Assembly: GCF_900188205.1 (NCBI RefSeq)
Contig: NZ_FZOH01000010.1
Span: forward strand, 85,481-149,480
Origin: Geodermatophilus saharensis
Lineage (GTDB): Bacteria; Actinomycetota; Actinomycetes; Mycobacteriales; Geodermatophilaceae
DNA length: 64,000 nt
Reading direction: 5' to 3'
The notes below the pieces were generated by a model that worked only from the letters and a program-made list of their open reading frames with translations, did no database searches and was not told where the DNA came from. How positions within the stretch are numbered: the first letter of the stretch is position 1; each line of letters opens with the position of its first letter. The translations under genes and the position numbers were made by a program. Below, in pieces: positions 41,105 to 48,793 of the stretch.

Positions 41105-41596
41105 GTGTCCCGTCTGCAACTCGCCCTCAACGTCGACGACGTCGAGGCCGCGACCGCCTTCTACGCCAGGCTCTTCGGTGTCGCGCCGGCCAAGACCCGG
41201 CCGGGGTACGCCAACTTCGCGGTCGCCGACCCGCCGCTGAAGCTGGTGCTGCTGGAGAACCCGGGGTCGGGCGGCACGCTGAACCACCTCGGCGTCGAGG
41301 TGGCCTCCGTCGAGGAGGTCGACGCCGAACGGACCCGCCTCGCCGCCGTCGGCCTGGCCTCCACCGAGGAGCGCGACTCGACCTGCTGCTACGCGAAGCA
41401 GACGAAGTTCTGGGTGGAGAACACCCCCGGCGGGGAGCGGTGGGAGGTCTACACCGTGCTCGCCGACAGCGCCACCTTCTCCGGCGACACCGCTCCGGCG
41501 GCCGCCGGGGCCGAGGGCGGGGCCTGCTGCACCCCCACCGACCCCGGCGAGTCGACCTCGCCCGCTGCTCCGGTCACCGCGGCCGCCTGCTGCTGA
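41105..41596 (+). CDS. ArsI/CadI-family vicinal-oxygen-chelate metalloprotein
   Basis: A 163-residue glyoxalase-fold protein. The family's Cys pair lies in DSTCCYAKQTKFWVENTPGG, where ArsI enzymes bind trivalent organoarsenicals and break the carbon-arsenic bond; metal ligands of the fold (His in LNHLGVEV, Glu in WEVYTV) are also present. The C terminus adds two more Cys pairs (GGACCTPTD and a terminal AACC) on a disordered tail, as in cadmium-induced CadI. GTG 41105 has AGGAGG upstream. It is divergent from arsR across a shared operator, so arsenite control is likely. C-As lyase and metal-binding roles are both possible. Confidence 0.82.
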   Translation: MSRLQLALNVDDVEAATAFYARLFGVAPAKTRPGYANFAVADPPLKLVLLENPGSGGTLNHLGVEVASVEEVDAERTRLAAVGLASTEERDSTCCYAKQTKFWVENTPGGERWEVYTVLADSATFSGDTAPAAAGAEGGACCTPTDPGESTSPAAPVTAAACC

Positions 41597-41719
41597 TCCC
41601 GGGCGGGGCGACCGCCGCCGTCCTGCGCGTCCACGATCGTCCGCCGGTGCACACGCCGGCCGGGTCCGGGGGCGGGTAGCGTCGGCAGCCCGCACCCCGG
41701 CCCACGGGCGGGGGACGGA

Positions 41720-41806
41720 GGAGGGCTCGCCTAGCGGCCGATGGCGGCGGTCTTGAAAACCGCTATGGGGTCACACCCATCGTGGGTTCGAATCCCACGC
41801 CCTCCG
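41720..41806 (+). tRNA. tRNA-Ser (anticodon UGA)
   Basis: An 87-base class II tRNA. The acceptor stem is GGAGGGC (41720-41726) with GCCCTCC (41799-41805) and discriminator G. The anticodon arm is GCGGT-CTTGAAA-ACCGC, with anticodon TGA at 41754-41756. A long variable arm (TATGGGGTCACACCCATCG region) and the T arm TGGG-TTCGAAT-CCCA follow. CCA is not encoded. TAGCGT at 41677-41682 is a possible -10 box. Confidence 0.95.
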
Positions 41807-41909
41807 CACCGACGCCGGCACCGCCCGACACGCCGTCCGCGCGCCGACACCCGCCCCCTTCGGGTGGGTCGGCTCAGGGCAACGGCCCGTTGCGGCCGAA
41901 GGATGAGGT

Positions 41910-42947
41910 GTGGCCGCTCCCCGGGGACTGAGAGCGCGGCAGCCGTGGGCCGCCGCGCGGTCCCTCGTGCTCATGCTGGGCGTCTCAGCCCTCGTCCTCG
42001 CCGTCGTCAGCACCTTCGGCACCAACGCGGCGAGCTGGCTGAGCACGGGGGCCTCCTGGGCCGGGGTCGGCCTCCTCGTGGTCCTGGCCGTCGCCGTGCG
42101 GTCGATCGACCCCGAACGCCTCGACCGCGCCGGCCTGTTCACCGCGGCCGGTGCGGCGGGCGCCCTGCTCGTCTGCGGGCTCAACCTGCTCACGCAGGAC
42201 TCCTCGGCCGGCGCCCAGGCCTTCCTGGCCTTCCCGGTGCTCTGGGCGGCGTCGCACCTGCGCCGGGCCGCGGTCACCGTGGTGACGGCGACGGCGGTGG
42301 TGGCCAACGCCGTCGTCGTGCCGCTGCTCGTCCCCCTCGAGGTCGGGATCAGCGACGTGCTCATCACCGGGGTCGTGCTCACCGTGGTCGCGTCCATGCT
42401 GGAGCGCTCCTGCGCGGTGCAGGAGCGGCTGGTCGAGGCCCTCGAGCAGCAGGCCACCGTCGACACCCTCACCGGCCTGGTCAACCGCCGCGTCCTCGAC
42501 GACGCCCTCACCGTCGCCCTGACCGGGTCCGGGGACGAGGGCACGGCCCTGCTGCTGCTCGACGTCGACTCGTTCAAGCAGATCAACGACGAGCACGGTC
42601 ACCCCGTCGGAGACGACGCGCTGGTGCACCTCGCCGGGATCGTCCGCGGGCAGATCCGCGCCGGCGACGCCGTGCTGTCCCGGCTGGGCGGCGACGAGCT
42701 GGCCGTGCTGCTGCCCGGCTGCAGCTCCGCGGTGGCCGTCGCCCGCGCCGAGTCGGTGCTGGAGACGGTGCTGTCCACTCCGCTCACGCTGCCCGACGGC
42801 AGCCTGCTGGCGATGTCGGTGAGCGTCGGGGTGGCGCACTGCCGTGCCGGCGCGCTCGGCCGCCGCGAGTTCTACGCCGCCGCCGACCGGGCGCTCTACC
42901 GCGCCAAGCGGGGCGGGCGCGGCCGCGTCGAGGTCGCCCCCGCCTGA
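41910..42947 (+). CDS. Membrane diguanylate cyclase (GGDEF domain)
   Basis: A 345-residue protein. About five to six hydrophobic helices fill residues 15-165, a membrane sensor of no recognised family, followed by a short coiled linker (ERSCAVQERLVEALEQQATV). The GGDEF domain has LLLDVDSFKQINDEHGHPVGD and a GGDEL active-site loop at residues 260-264, a variant known to be active in cyclic-di-GMP synthesis. GTG 41910 has GGATGAGG upstream. It is 103 bases from the tRNA-Ser gene and monocistronic. Confidence 0.9.
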   Translation: MAAPRGLRARQPWAAARSLVLMLGVSALVLAVVSTFGTNAASWLSTGASWAGVGLLVVLAVAVRSIDPERLDRAGLFTAAGAAGALLVCGLNLLTQDSSAGAQAFLAFPVLWAASHLRRAAVTVVTATAVVANAVVVPLLVPLEVGISDVLITGVVLTVVASMLERSCAVQERLVEALEQQATVDTLTGLVNRRVLDDALTVALTGSGDEGTALLLLDVDSFKQINDEHGHPVGDDALVHLAGIVRGQIRAGDAVLSRLGGDELAVLLPGCSSAVAVARAESVLETVLSTPLTLPDGSLLAMSVSVGVAHCRAGALGRREFYAAADRALYRAKRGGRGRVEVAPA

Positions 42948-42950
42948 GGA

Positions 42951-43006
42951 GGGGCCATTATCGCGATATTGGCATCCTCCTCCGGGTGCCAACAGCGCGA
43001 TGAGGG
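42951..43006. repeat. R2-family palindromic repeat between convergent genes
   Basis: Begins GGGGCCATTATCGCGATATTGGCA (split here as GGGGCCATTATCGCGATA plus TTGGCA), a palindrome centred on TCGCGA, then a second, inverted degenerate unit GGGTGCCAACAGCGCGATG. It lies between the stops of the GGDEF gene and the MenJ-like gene. Confidence 0.65.
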
Positions 43007-43010
43007 CTGC

Positions 43011-44123
43011 TCACCGGCGGAGGTGGCGGGCGGCGGCGGTGAGGGCGCGGGCGGTGAGCCGGCCGTCGGCGAGCCCGAGCGCCACCACGTCGTCGAACAC
43101 CCGCTGGTCGGCCGCCGCCGCGCGGAACGCCGCGTCCATGACCGCCGGCCACCGGCTGATCCACGAGGCCGCCGACGCCGACCGGTGGTGCGCCCCCAGC
43201 CGCGAGCGCAGCGCCCGCCGGTGCACCGCGCCCGCGCCGGCCCCCGCCGACGCCGCGGCTCCGGCCAGCGCCCCGGACAGGACGGCGTAGAAGATCCCCT
43301 CACCGGTCATCGGGTTGACCAGCGACGCGGCGTCGCCGGCCAGCAGCACCCGCCCGTCGGGCTGGCGCGGCCGGCCGGTCGACAGCGGCAGCCGGTGCGC
43401 CCGCAGACCCTCCGGCTCGACGCCGGGCAGCAGCCGGTGCAGGCCCTCGACCAGCGCCGCCCGGTTCGCCCCGCCGGAGACCAGTTCGCCGTAGCCGACG
43501 TTCACCCGCCCGTCGCCCAGCGGGAACGACCACGCGTAGGCCGGCCAGCGCTGCTCGGTGGTCACCAGCACCTGCGTGCCGGCCTGCCCTGGCGGCTCCG
43601 GCGCGTAGCCGCGCAGCGCCACGGCCAGCCGGTCGTCACGGTTGCGCCGCAGCTCCAGCGCCCGCCGGACCACCGACTCCGCCCCGTCGGCGCCGACCAG
43701 CACCCCGGCGGTGAGCGCGCCGTCGACGACGACGCCGTCGGGTCCCGGCGCGACCGAGCGGACGGTGTGCCGGTGCAGCACCGCACCCCGGTCGAGGGCG
43801 GCGGCGAGCAGGCGGGCGTCGAACACCTCCCGCGGCACCACCGACGAAGGCCGGTGCGTGGTCCGCTCGACGGCGGCGCCGCCCGGTGAGCGCAGCGAGA
43901 GCCGGGGCGCCGGCGCGTACCCGGCGGTGAGCGCGGCGACGTCGACCCCGAGACCGGCCAGCACGTCGAGCGCCTCCGGGGCGATGCCGTCGCCGCAGAC
44001 CTTGTCGCGCGGGAAGTCCGCCCGGTCGAGCACCAGCACCGACGCGCCCGTGTGCAGGGCGGACAGCGCCGCGGCCGCGCCCGCCGGACCGCCCCCGACC
44101 ACGACGACGTCCCAGCGCTCCAC
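43011..44123 (-). CDS. Geranylgeranyl-reductase-family FAD oxidoreductase, MenJ-like
   Basis: A 370-residue flavoprotein. The FAD dinucleotide fold is VVVVGGGPAGAAAALSAL; the family signature is FPRDKVCGDGIAPEAL, and the second FAD motif is RVLLAGDAASLVNPMTGEGI. In mycobacteria MenJ of this family saturates one isoprene of menaquinone. The nearby menB gene (1.7 kb away) makes a role in menaquinone more likely than in chlorophyll- or archaeal-type lipids, but this is inference. GTG 44123 is preceded at 7 bases by TAGCGT, so the transcript is probably leaderless. Confidence 0.82.
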   Translation of the reverse strand: MERWDVVVVGGGPAGAAAALSALHTGASVLVLDRADFPRDKVCGDGIAPEALDVLAGLGVDVAALTAGYAPAPRLSLRSPGGAAVERTTHRPSSVVPREVFDARLLAAALDRGAVLHRHTVRSVAPGPDGVVVDGALTAGVLVGADGAESVVRRALELRRNRDDRLAVALRGYAPEPPGQAGTQVLVTTEQRWPAYAWSFPLGDGRVNVGYGELVSGGANRAALVEGLHRLLPGVEPEGLRAHRLPLSTGRPRQPDGRVLLAGDAASLVNPMTGEGIFYAVLSGALAGAAASAGAGAGAVHRRALRSRLGAHHRSASAASWISRWPAVMDAAFRAAAADQRVFDDVVALGLADGRLTARALTAAARHLRR

Positions 44124-44425
44124 GACGGCGACGCTAGGCAGCCCGGTCGCCGGGGGCCACCGGGGCGGCGCGGTCGCGGCCCTGGTCCGTCCCGCTCGGG
44201 CGGCGCAGGACGGCCGCACCGGCGTCGGCCAGGAGGAACCCGAGCCCAGCCCGCCACGCCGAGGGCGAGCGCGCTGGCACAGGCCCGCCACGCCGACGTC
44301 ATCCGGAAGCCGATCGACGGCGAGGGCGCCTGGCAGCTGGAGGCCGAGGCGCAGGCATCGCCCCCCGGGCTGGGACTGACCGCCGGGCCGGGGCGGGGAC
44401 CGGGCCGGTGCGGTGGAATGGAGGC
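44124..44425. other. 302-base region without a convincing gene
   Basis: Lies between the divergent MenJ-like and Nudix genes. On the minus strand a 48-codon frame (44134-44280, GTG start) encodes a hydrophobic start, GLGFLLADAGAAVLRRPSG, and a charged end. A second frame beginning at ATG 44302 (MTSAWRA) repeats the first residues. TCGGCGTGGCGGGC occurs twice, 34 bases apart, so a 34-base duplication could have broken a small 44-codon gene. Promoters for both flanking genes are also here. Confidence 0.4.
44131..44136 (-). promoter_or_regulatory. -10 box of a leaderless transcript
   Basis: On the minus strand TAGCGT is followed by 7 bases and the GTG of the MenJ-like gene. The same hexamer with the same spacing precedes the nuclease-like gene at 45726. 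Confidence 0.55.
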
Positions 44426-44917
44426 GTGGCGACCAGCGGGCTGACCCCCACCGACGGCTGGACCACCTGCTCGCTCGGCCACCGCCACTGGGGGCGTGCC
44501 GGTGCCGCGGGGCTGCTGGTGCACCGCGACGGCGCCGGGGGGCCGGAGCTGCTGCTGCAGCACCGCGCGCTGTGGTCGCACCACGGCGGCACCTGGGGGA
44601 CGCCGGGCGGCGCGCTGCACCTGGATGAGACGGCCGAGCAGGGGGCGCTGCGGGAGGTGGAGGAGGAGCTCGGCCTGGCCGCGGGCGACCTGGTTCTCGG
44701 TGCCATGTCGGTCGACGACCACGGCGGCTGGGCCTACACGACCGTGCTCGCCCGCCCCGTCGGGGACCTCGACCCCTCGCGGCTGCGGCTCGACGGCGAG
44801 AGCACCGGCGTGGCCTGGGTGGCGCTGGCGTCGCTGCACCAGGTGACGCTGCACCCCGGCCTGGCCGCCTCGATGGACCGGCTGCGGCCGCTGCTCTCCG
44901 ACGGGACGGCGGCCTAA
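44426..44917 (+). CDS. Nudix hydrolase
   Basis: A 163-residue Mg-dependent pyrophosphohydrolase. The Nudix box is complete: GALHLDE, seven residues, then REVEEELGL (GX5EX7REUXEEXGU). Substrates of the family are nucleoside diphosphates linked to another moiety; the one used here is unknown. GTG 44426 is preceded at 6 bases by TGGAAT, so it may be leaderless; a GTG at 44408 would add six residues. The TAA stop overlaps the TAG stop of the convergent gene. Confidence 0.87.
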   Translation: MATSGLTPTDGWTTCSLGHRHWGRAGAAGLLVHRDGAGGPELLLQHRALWSHHGGTWGTPGGALHLDETAEQGALREVEEELGLAAGDLVLGAMSVDDHGGWAYTTVLARPVGDLDPSRLRLDGESTGVAWVALASLHQVTLHPGLAASMDRLRPLLSDGTAA

Positions 44918-45726
44918 CCCCTGTCGACGGTCACCGTCAGCGCCCGGTGGTCGCCCACCGGCAGCTCCTGCACCGCGGGGTCGCGGCCGGTCGCCGCCCG
45001 GCCGAGGGCCAGCACGTGGTCCAGCTGCAGCCGCGGCGCGTGTGCAGGGAAGCTCGCCTCCTGCACCAGCCGCGCCGCACCGGTCAGCCGGGCGGGCACG
45101 CCGCCGGGCAGGTTGAGGTCACCGGCCAGCACCACCGGGCCGGGCAGCGCCGCCGCCCACCGCCGCACCCGGCGCAGCTGGCGGACCGCCGTCGGCGGCG
45201 AGAACGACAGGTGGGTGGCCACCACGGTCAGCCCGTCCAGGCACGCGGCGACGGCGACGCGTGGCTCGTCGGGCACCCACCAGGTGCGCAGCCGGCCGGC
45301 GCCGGGGTCGGGAGCCCGCAGCGGCAGCCGCGCCCGCCCCGTGCCCAGCCCCAGCACCGCCCAGCGGCGCACCGGGCGGCGGGACACCAGCGCGATGCCG
45401 TACGCCGGCTCCGACACCGGGTCCCCGGGGCCGCGCAGCCCCGCCGGGTCGGCCGCGGTCCAGGTGCCGCGGAAGGGGCTCGGCGTCCCGTCGAGCGTGG
45501 CGGCCATCCGCCAGTCGGCCGCGGCCAGCGCCCCGGCGACGACGGCGGCCTGGTCGGCGCCGCCGGAGCGGGGCTGGCAGGCGTCGACCTCCTGCACGGC
45601 CAGCACGTCGGCGTCGAGCCCGGCGACGGCGGCGGCCAGCCGCGGCGCCGTCAGCACGCGACCGTCGGGACCGCGCCCGGAGGCGAGGTTGAGGGTGCCC
45701 ACGCGCAGGGCTCCGCCGTCGGGCAC
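44914..45726 (-). CDS. Endonuclease/exonuclease/phosphatase-family protein
   Basis: A 270-residue protein of the DNase I-like superfamily. Mg and catalytic motifs are LRVGTLNLASG (Asn), VLAVQEVDA (Glu), VVATHLSF (His), VVLAGDLNLP (Asp and Asn), and LQLDHVLALG with VGDHRALTV (Asp-His). The superfamily includes exonuclease III-like, sphingomyelinase-like and inositol-phosphatase-like enzymes; no DNA-binding features stand out. No signal peptide. GTG 45726 follows TAGCGT by 7 bases. Stop is TAG. Confidence 0.85.
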   Translation of the reverse strand: MPDGGALRVGTLNLASGRGPDGRVLTAPRLAAAVAGLDADVLAVQEVDACQPRSGGADQAAVVAGALAAADWRMAATLDGTPSPFRGTWTAADPAGLRGPGDPVSEPAYGIALVSRRPVRRWAVLGLGTGRARLPLRAPDPGAGRLRTWWVPDEPRVAVAACLDGLTVVATHLSFSPPTAVRQLRRVRRWAAALPGPVVLAGDLNLPGGVPARLTGAARLVQEASFPAHAPRLQLDHVLALGRAATGRDPAVQELPVGDHRALTVTVDRG

Positions 45727-45733
45727 GCCCGCG

Positions 45734-45739
45734 ACGCTA
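45734..45739 (-). promoter_or_regulatory. -10 box of a leaderless transcript
   Basis: TAGCGT on the minus strand, 7 bases before the GTG at 45726; no Shine-Dalgarno sequence. Confidence 0.55.
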
Positions 45740-45790
45740 GCCGCGCGGCGGCCGCCGCGCCCGGCCGAGCAGCACTCGCTGCACGAAGGA

Positions 45791-45834
45791 CCCGCTCCCC
45801 CCCTCGCACGCTCGGGGTGGGACCCGGGAGCGGG
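45791..45834. repeat. R3 hairpin upstream of menB
   Basis: CCCGCTCCC (45791-45799) pairs perfectly with GGGAGCGGG (45826-45834); the loop contains CTCGCACGCTCGGGGTGGGACC. A close copy follows menB at 46762. It may form a transcript end for a gene read from either side. Confidence 0.7.
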
Positions 45835-45854
45835 CCGGACCCGGCCGGAGTCGA

Positions 45855-45860
45855 TACCTT
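45855..45860 (+). promoter_or_regulatory. -10 box of a leaderless menB transcript
   Basis: TACCTT followed by 6 bases and GTG 45867; the intervening CTCCCC rules out a ribosome binding site. Confidence 0.5.
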
Positions 45861-45866
45861 CTCCCC

Positions 45867-46757
45867 GTGAGCGCCCGCGACGACGTCTCGGAGATCTTCG
45901 ACGCCGCGGCGTGGCGGCCGGTCGAGGGCTTCGACCTCACCGACCTCACCTACCACCGCGCCGTCGACGCCGGCGTCGTCCGGATCGCGTTCGACCGGCC
46001 GGAGGTGCGCAACGCCTTCCGGCCGCAGACGGTCGACGAGCTGATCGCCGTGCTCGAGCACGCCCGGCTGTCCACCGACGTCGGCTGCGTGCTGCTCACC
46101 GGCAACGGCCCGAGCCCGCGGGACGGCGGCTGGGCGTTCTGCTCCGGCGGGGACCAGCGGGTGCGCGGGCGGCACGGCTACGAGCACCAGGTCGGGCGCA
46201 GCAGCGGGCGGCTGCACGTCCTCGAGGCGCAGCGGCTGATCCGGTTCATGCCGAAGGTCGTCGTCTGCGTCGTCCCCGGCTGGGCGGCCGGCGGGGGGCA
46301 CAGCCTGCACGTCGTGTCCGACCTGACCCTGGCCAGCGCCGAGCACGCCCGGTTCAAGCAGACCGACGCCGACGTCGGCAGCTTCGACGGCGGCTTCGGC
46401 TCGGCCTACCTCGCCCGCCAGGTCGGGCAGAAGTTCGCCCGCGAGGTCTTCTTCCTCGGGGAGGAGTACTCCGCCGAGGAGGCCCACCGCATGGGGATGG
46501 TCAACCGGGTCGTCCCGCACGCCGAGCTCGAGGCGACGGCGCTGGACTGGGGCCGGCGGATCGTCGCCAAGAGCCCGACCGCCCAGCGGATGCTGAAGTA
46601 CTCGTTCAACCTGGTCGACGACGGGCTGGTCGGCCAGCAGCTGTTCGCCGGGGAGACCACCCGGCTGGCCTACGCGGCCGAGGAGGCCGTGGAGGGGCGC
46701 GACGCCTTCCTGGAGAAGCGCGATCCCGACTTCTCCCGCTTCCCCTGGCACGTGTGA
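45867..46757 (+). CDS. menB: 1,4-dihydroxy-2-naphthoyl-CoA synthase
   Basis: A 296-residue crotonase-fold enzyme that cyclises o-succinylbenzoyl-CoA in menaquinone synthesis. It shows the family start (YHRAVDAGVVRIAFDRPEVRNAFRP), the oxyanion-hole loop FCSGGDQRVRG, the VPGWAAGGGHSLHVVSDLTLAS and DADVGSFDGGFGSAYLARQVG stretches, and KSPTAQRMLKYSFN. The aspartate in DVGSFDGG serves catalysis in actinobacterial MenB. GTG 45867 fits a leaderless transcript. Related hairpins stand on both sides of the gene. Confidence 0.93.
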   Translation: MSARDDVSEIFDAAAWRPVEGFDLTDLTYHRAVDAGVVRIAFDRPEVRNAFRPQTVDELIAVLEHARLSTDVGCVLLTGNGPSPRDGGWAFCSGGDQRVRGRHGYEHQVGRSSGRLHVLEAQRLIRFMPKVVVCVVPGWAAGGGHSLHVVSDLTLASAEHARFKQTDADVGSFDGGFGSAYLARQVGQKFAREVFFLGEEYSAEEAHRMGMVNRVVPHAELEATALDWGRRIVAKSPTAQRMLKYSFNLVDDGLVGQQLFAGETTRLAYAAEEAVEGRDAFLEKRDPDFSRFPWHV

Positions 46758-46761
46758 GCGA

Positions 46762-46810
46762 CCCCGTCCTCCCCACCCCTCGCAGGCTCGGGGCGGGACC
46801 CGGGACGGGG
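46762..46810. terminator. R3 hairpin downstream of menB
   Basis: CCCCGTCC (46762-46769) pairs with GGACGGGG (46803-46810), with inner CCCACCCCTCGCAGGCTCGGGGCGGG able to pair further. It begins 5 bases after the menB stop and repeats the core of the hairpin upstream of the gene. Confidence 0.65.
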
Positions 46811-46842
46811 CCGCACCCGAGAGTTCCCTGGAGAGGATGCAC

Positions 46843-47175
46843 ATGATCGTCGAGGTGGTGGGGGGCGCCGACGAGCGTCCCGAGGTGCGGGTCGTCGACA
46901 CCGACGACCTGACCAGGCTCCACCTGGCCCTCGGCCAGGTGACCGACGAGGAGGCCGACGAGGCCCTGCGCGAGGCGGGGCTCGGACGGCTGGAGGACGC
47001 CGACACGGGGTCGCTCGACGCCGCGGCGCTGCGGGCCGCCGCCGAGCCGGACGCCGACGTCGCCGACTGGGCGCAGCGCTGGGACCGGATGGTCGAGCAC
47101 GCCCGCGAGCGGGGGTGGCTCAGTGAGGACGGTGCCACGCTGCAGGTCCACGTGGAGAGCGCTGCAGGCGCCTGA
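46843..47175 (+). CDS. Hypothetical acidic protein
   Basis: A 110-residue acidic protein that I do not recognise. The first 35 residues (MIVEVVGGADERPEVRVVDTDDLTRLHLAL) look like a beta-strand pair and helix; the rest is helical and Ala/Glu-rich with a Trp-rich turn (VADWAQRWDRMVEHARERGWL). No signal peptide, no membrane segment, no Cys. ATG 46843 is preferred over ATG 46837 because GGAGAGG lies 6 bases upstream of it. It may be an adaptor or DNA-mimic-like protein, but nothing in the context shows its role. Confidence 0.65.
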   Translation: MIVEVVGGADERPEVRVVDTDDLTRLHLALGQVTDEEADEALREAGLGRLEDADTGSLDAAALRAAAEPDADVADWAQRWDRMVEHARERGWLSEDGATLQVHVESAAGA

Positions 47176-47219
47176 GCTGTGCGTTCGTCGGCCGCGCGCC
47201 GGTCGCCGCAATTCGGTCG

Positions 47220-47248
47220 TTGTGGTCACTCCATCCAGGCGCCAGTAT
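47220..47248 (+). promoter_or_regulatory. Promoter of the TetR gene at 47272
   Basis: TTGTGG and CAGTAT separated by 17 bases. The -10 box is 23 bases upstream of the GTG. The region is AT-richer than its surroundings, and GTGCAC lies between the box and the start codon, a possible autoregulatory site. Confidence 0.45.
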
Positions 47249-47271
47249 GAGGCAGTGCACAACCTGATGAC

Positions 47272-47886
47272 GTGCGAACGGATCCGCTCGTGAGCGGCAC
47301 CCCCGGGCGCCCGCTGAGCGCCGAGCTGTCCGAGCAGCTGGTCGCGGTCGCCGTCGACATCCTCGCCGAGGAGGGCTGGGGCCGCCTCAACAGCGACCGG
47401 GTCGCGGCCCGGGCCCGCGCCGGCAAGGCCGGCATCTACCGGCGCTGGCCCTCGATGTCCGCGCTGGCGCGCTCGGCCGTCAGCCGCTTCCGGCTGGTGC
47501 GCGTACCGGACGACGAGGGCTCGCCCCGCGCCGACCTGGTCGCGCTGGTCGCCTCCTGGCGCCGGCCGCTCTCGCGCGAGGAGCGGGCCGTGGCCAGCCT
47601 CGTCGGTGCCGCCCGGCACGACGAGGACCTGCGGGCCGGCCTCGACGCCGCGCTGGTCGACCCGCTGACGGCGGTGGTCGACACGCTCGGGGCGCGGTGG
47701 GCCGAGCACGGTGAGGACGTCCCGGCCGAGCGCCTGGCGCTGTTGCGCTCGGTGCTCGAGGCCTTCTGGTGGCAGCGGCTGACCGTGGCCGGCGACGGCG
47801 CCATGGTGGCCGAGCACGTCGAGCAGGTCGTCGACGAGGTGCTCATGCCGATCGTGGCGCCGGCCGCGGAGCCCGCCCACCACTGA
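47272..47886 (+). CDS. TetR-family transcriptional regulator
   Basis: A 204-residue regulator. The N-terminal helix-turn-helix is LVAVAVDILAEEGWGRLNSDRVAARARAGKAGIYRRWPSM, typical of the TetR fold with Tyr-Arg-Arg-Trp-Pro at the end of the recognition helix. The helical C-terminal half is the ligand and dimer domain (TetR_C-type, LRSVLEAFWWQRLT). The ligand and targets are unknown. It is convergent to a second TetR gene with only 24 bases between, and its own promoter lies just upstream. Confidence 0.88.
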   Translation: MRTDPLVSGTPGRPLSAELSEQLVAVAVDILAEEGWGRLNSDRVAARARAGKAGIYRRWPSMSALARSAVSRFRLVRVPDDEGSPRADLVALVASWRRPLSREERAVASLVGAARHDEDLRAGLDAALVDPLTAVVDTLGARWAEHGEDVPAERLALLRSVLEAFWWQRLTVAGDGAMVAEHVEQVVDEVLMPIVAPAAEPAHH

Positions 47887-47910
47887 CCGGCGCCTCCCGG
47901 CGGCCCGCCG

Positions 47911-48612
47911 TCAGACGGCGCGCAGGACGCCGGGGCCCGCGTCGTCCCGGGCGGGACCGGTCCCCGGGGCGGCCCGCAGGTCGTCCTCCAGCCGGGCGAG
48001 CAGCCGGTCGGTGAGCGCGCGGGTGCGCGCGGCGACCGCGGGCACCTCCTCGGGGGCGGGCGGTCGGTCGCGCAGCTCCGTGACCAGCGTCCGCGTCGTC
48101 GCCAGCCACGTGGCGGCCACCAGCCCGGCGGTCAGCCGGGGGTCGGCCGGTGCGGGCCGGTCGGCGTCGGGGCCGGTCCACGCCTCCTCCAGGGCCGCGC
48201 GCAGCTGCTGCTCGGCCCCGTGGTGCAGCTCCCGCTCGGCCGCCTGCAGTGCCGCCGACCGGTCGAGGTCACCGGCGGTGCAGCGTCCCTCCGGCGCGGC
48301 CAGGCGCTCGACGAAGCTCCCCATCGCCTCGGTGAGGTGCTCGCGCAGCGCGGTCAGCGCCGGCACGCCCGGGGCCCGGTCCCGCACCGCGTCGGCGGGG
48401 CCCTCGACCCACGGCGACCGGCCGGACCAGTAGAGCTCCTCCTTGGTCGCGAAGTGGTTGAACACCGTCTGCACGGCCACACCGGCCGCGGCCGCGACGT
48501 CGGCGATGGTCACCGTGTCGAAGCCGCGCTCGCAGAACAGGCGCTGGGCCGTCTCTCGCACCTGGGCGCGGGTCCGTGCCTTCTTCAGTGCGCGGCGGGG
48601 CTGCTCACTCAC
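47911..48612 (-). CDS. TetR-family transcriptional regulator
   Basis: A 233-residue regulator. The helix-turn-helix is VRETAQRLFCERGFDTVTIADVAAAAGVAVQTVFNHFATKEEL, the AcrR-like form ending in FNHFATKEEL. The remaining 150 residues are the helical effector domain and a Pro/Arg-rich tail. GTG 48612 is followed by AGTGAGCAG. GATTAACAACGGG in the 181 bases before it (48613-48793, shared with a divergent HAD gene) is AT-rich and may hold its operator; no clear palindrome was found. Confidence 0.88.
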   Translation of the reverse strand: MSEQPRRALKKARTRAQVRETAQRLFCERGFDTVTIADVAAAAGVAVQTVFNHFATKEELYWSGRSPWVEGPADAVRDRAPGVPALTALREHLTEAMGSFVERLAAPEGRCTAGDLDRSAALQAAERELHHGAEQQLRAALEEAWTGPDADRPAPADPRLTAGLVAATWLATTRTLVTELRDRPPAPEEVPAVAARTRALTDRLLARLEDDLRAAPGTGPARDDAGPGVLRAV

Positions 48613-48793
48613 GGTTCGGAGATTAACAACGGGGAGTGCTCGCTTCGCAGGATACGGAACAGGATCTGCCGAGTCGGCCGGGGCGCCGTCCGGCTCCCGG
48701 CCGACGGACACGGTGCCGATCCTGCCGTACGGGCGGCGGGCCCCCGGAACGGGGCGGGGGTTCCGCGGGTGCGGGTCCGGGCAGTTCCCGCCC

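Noticed and set aside
41720..41806. tRNA-Ser as a phage or island attachment site
   Set aside because: No partial copy of its 3' end was seen nearby, and there is no integrase or shift in composition.
48613..48793. Small gene between the TetR and HAD genes
   Set aside because: No frame with a start, ribosome binding site and normal codon use; it looks like a divergent promoter region.
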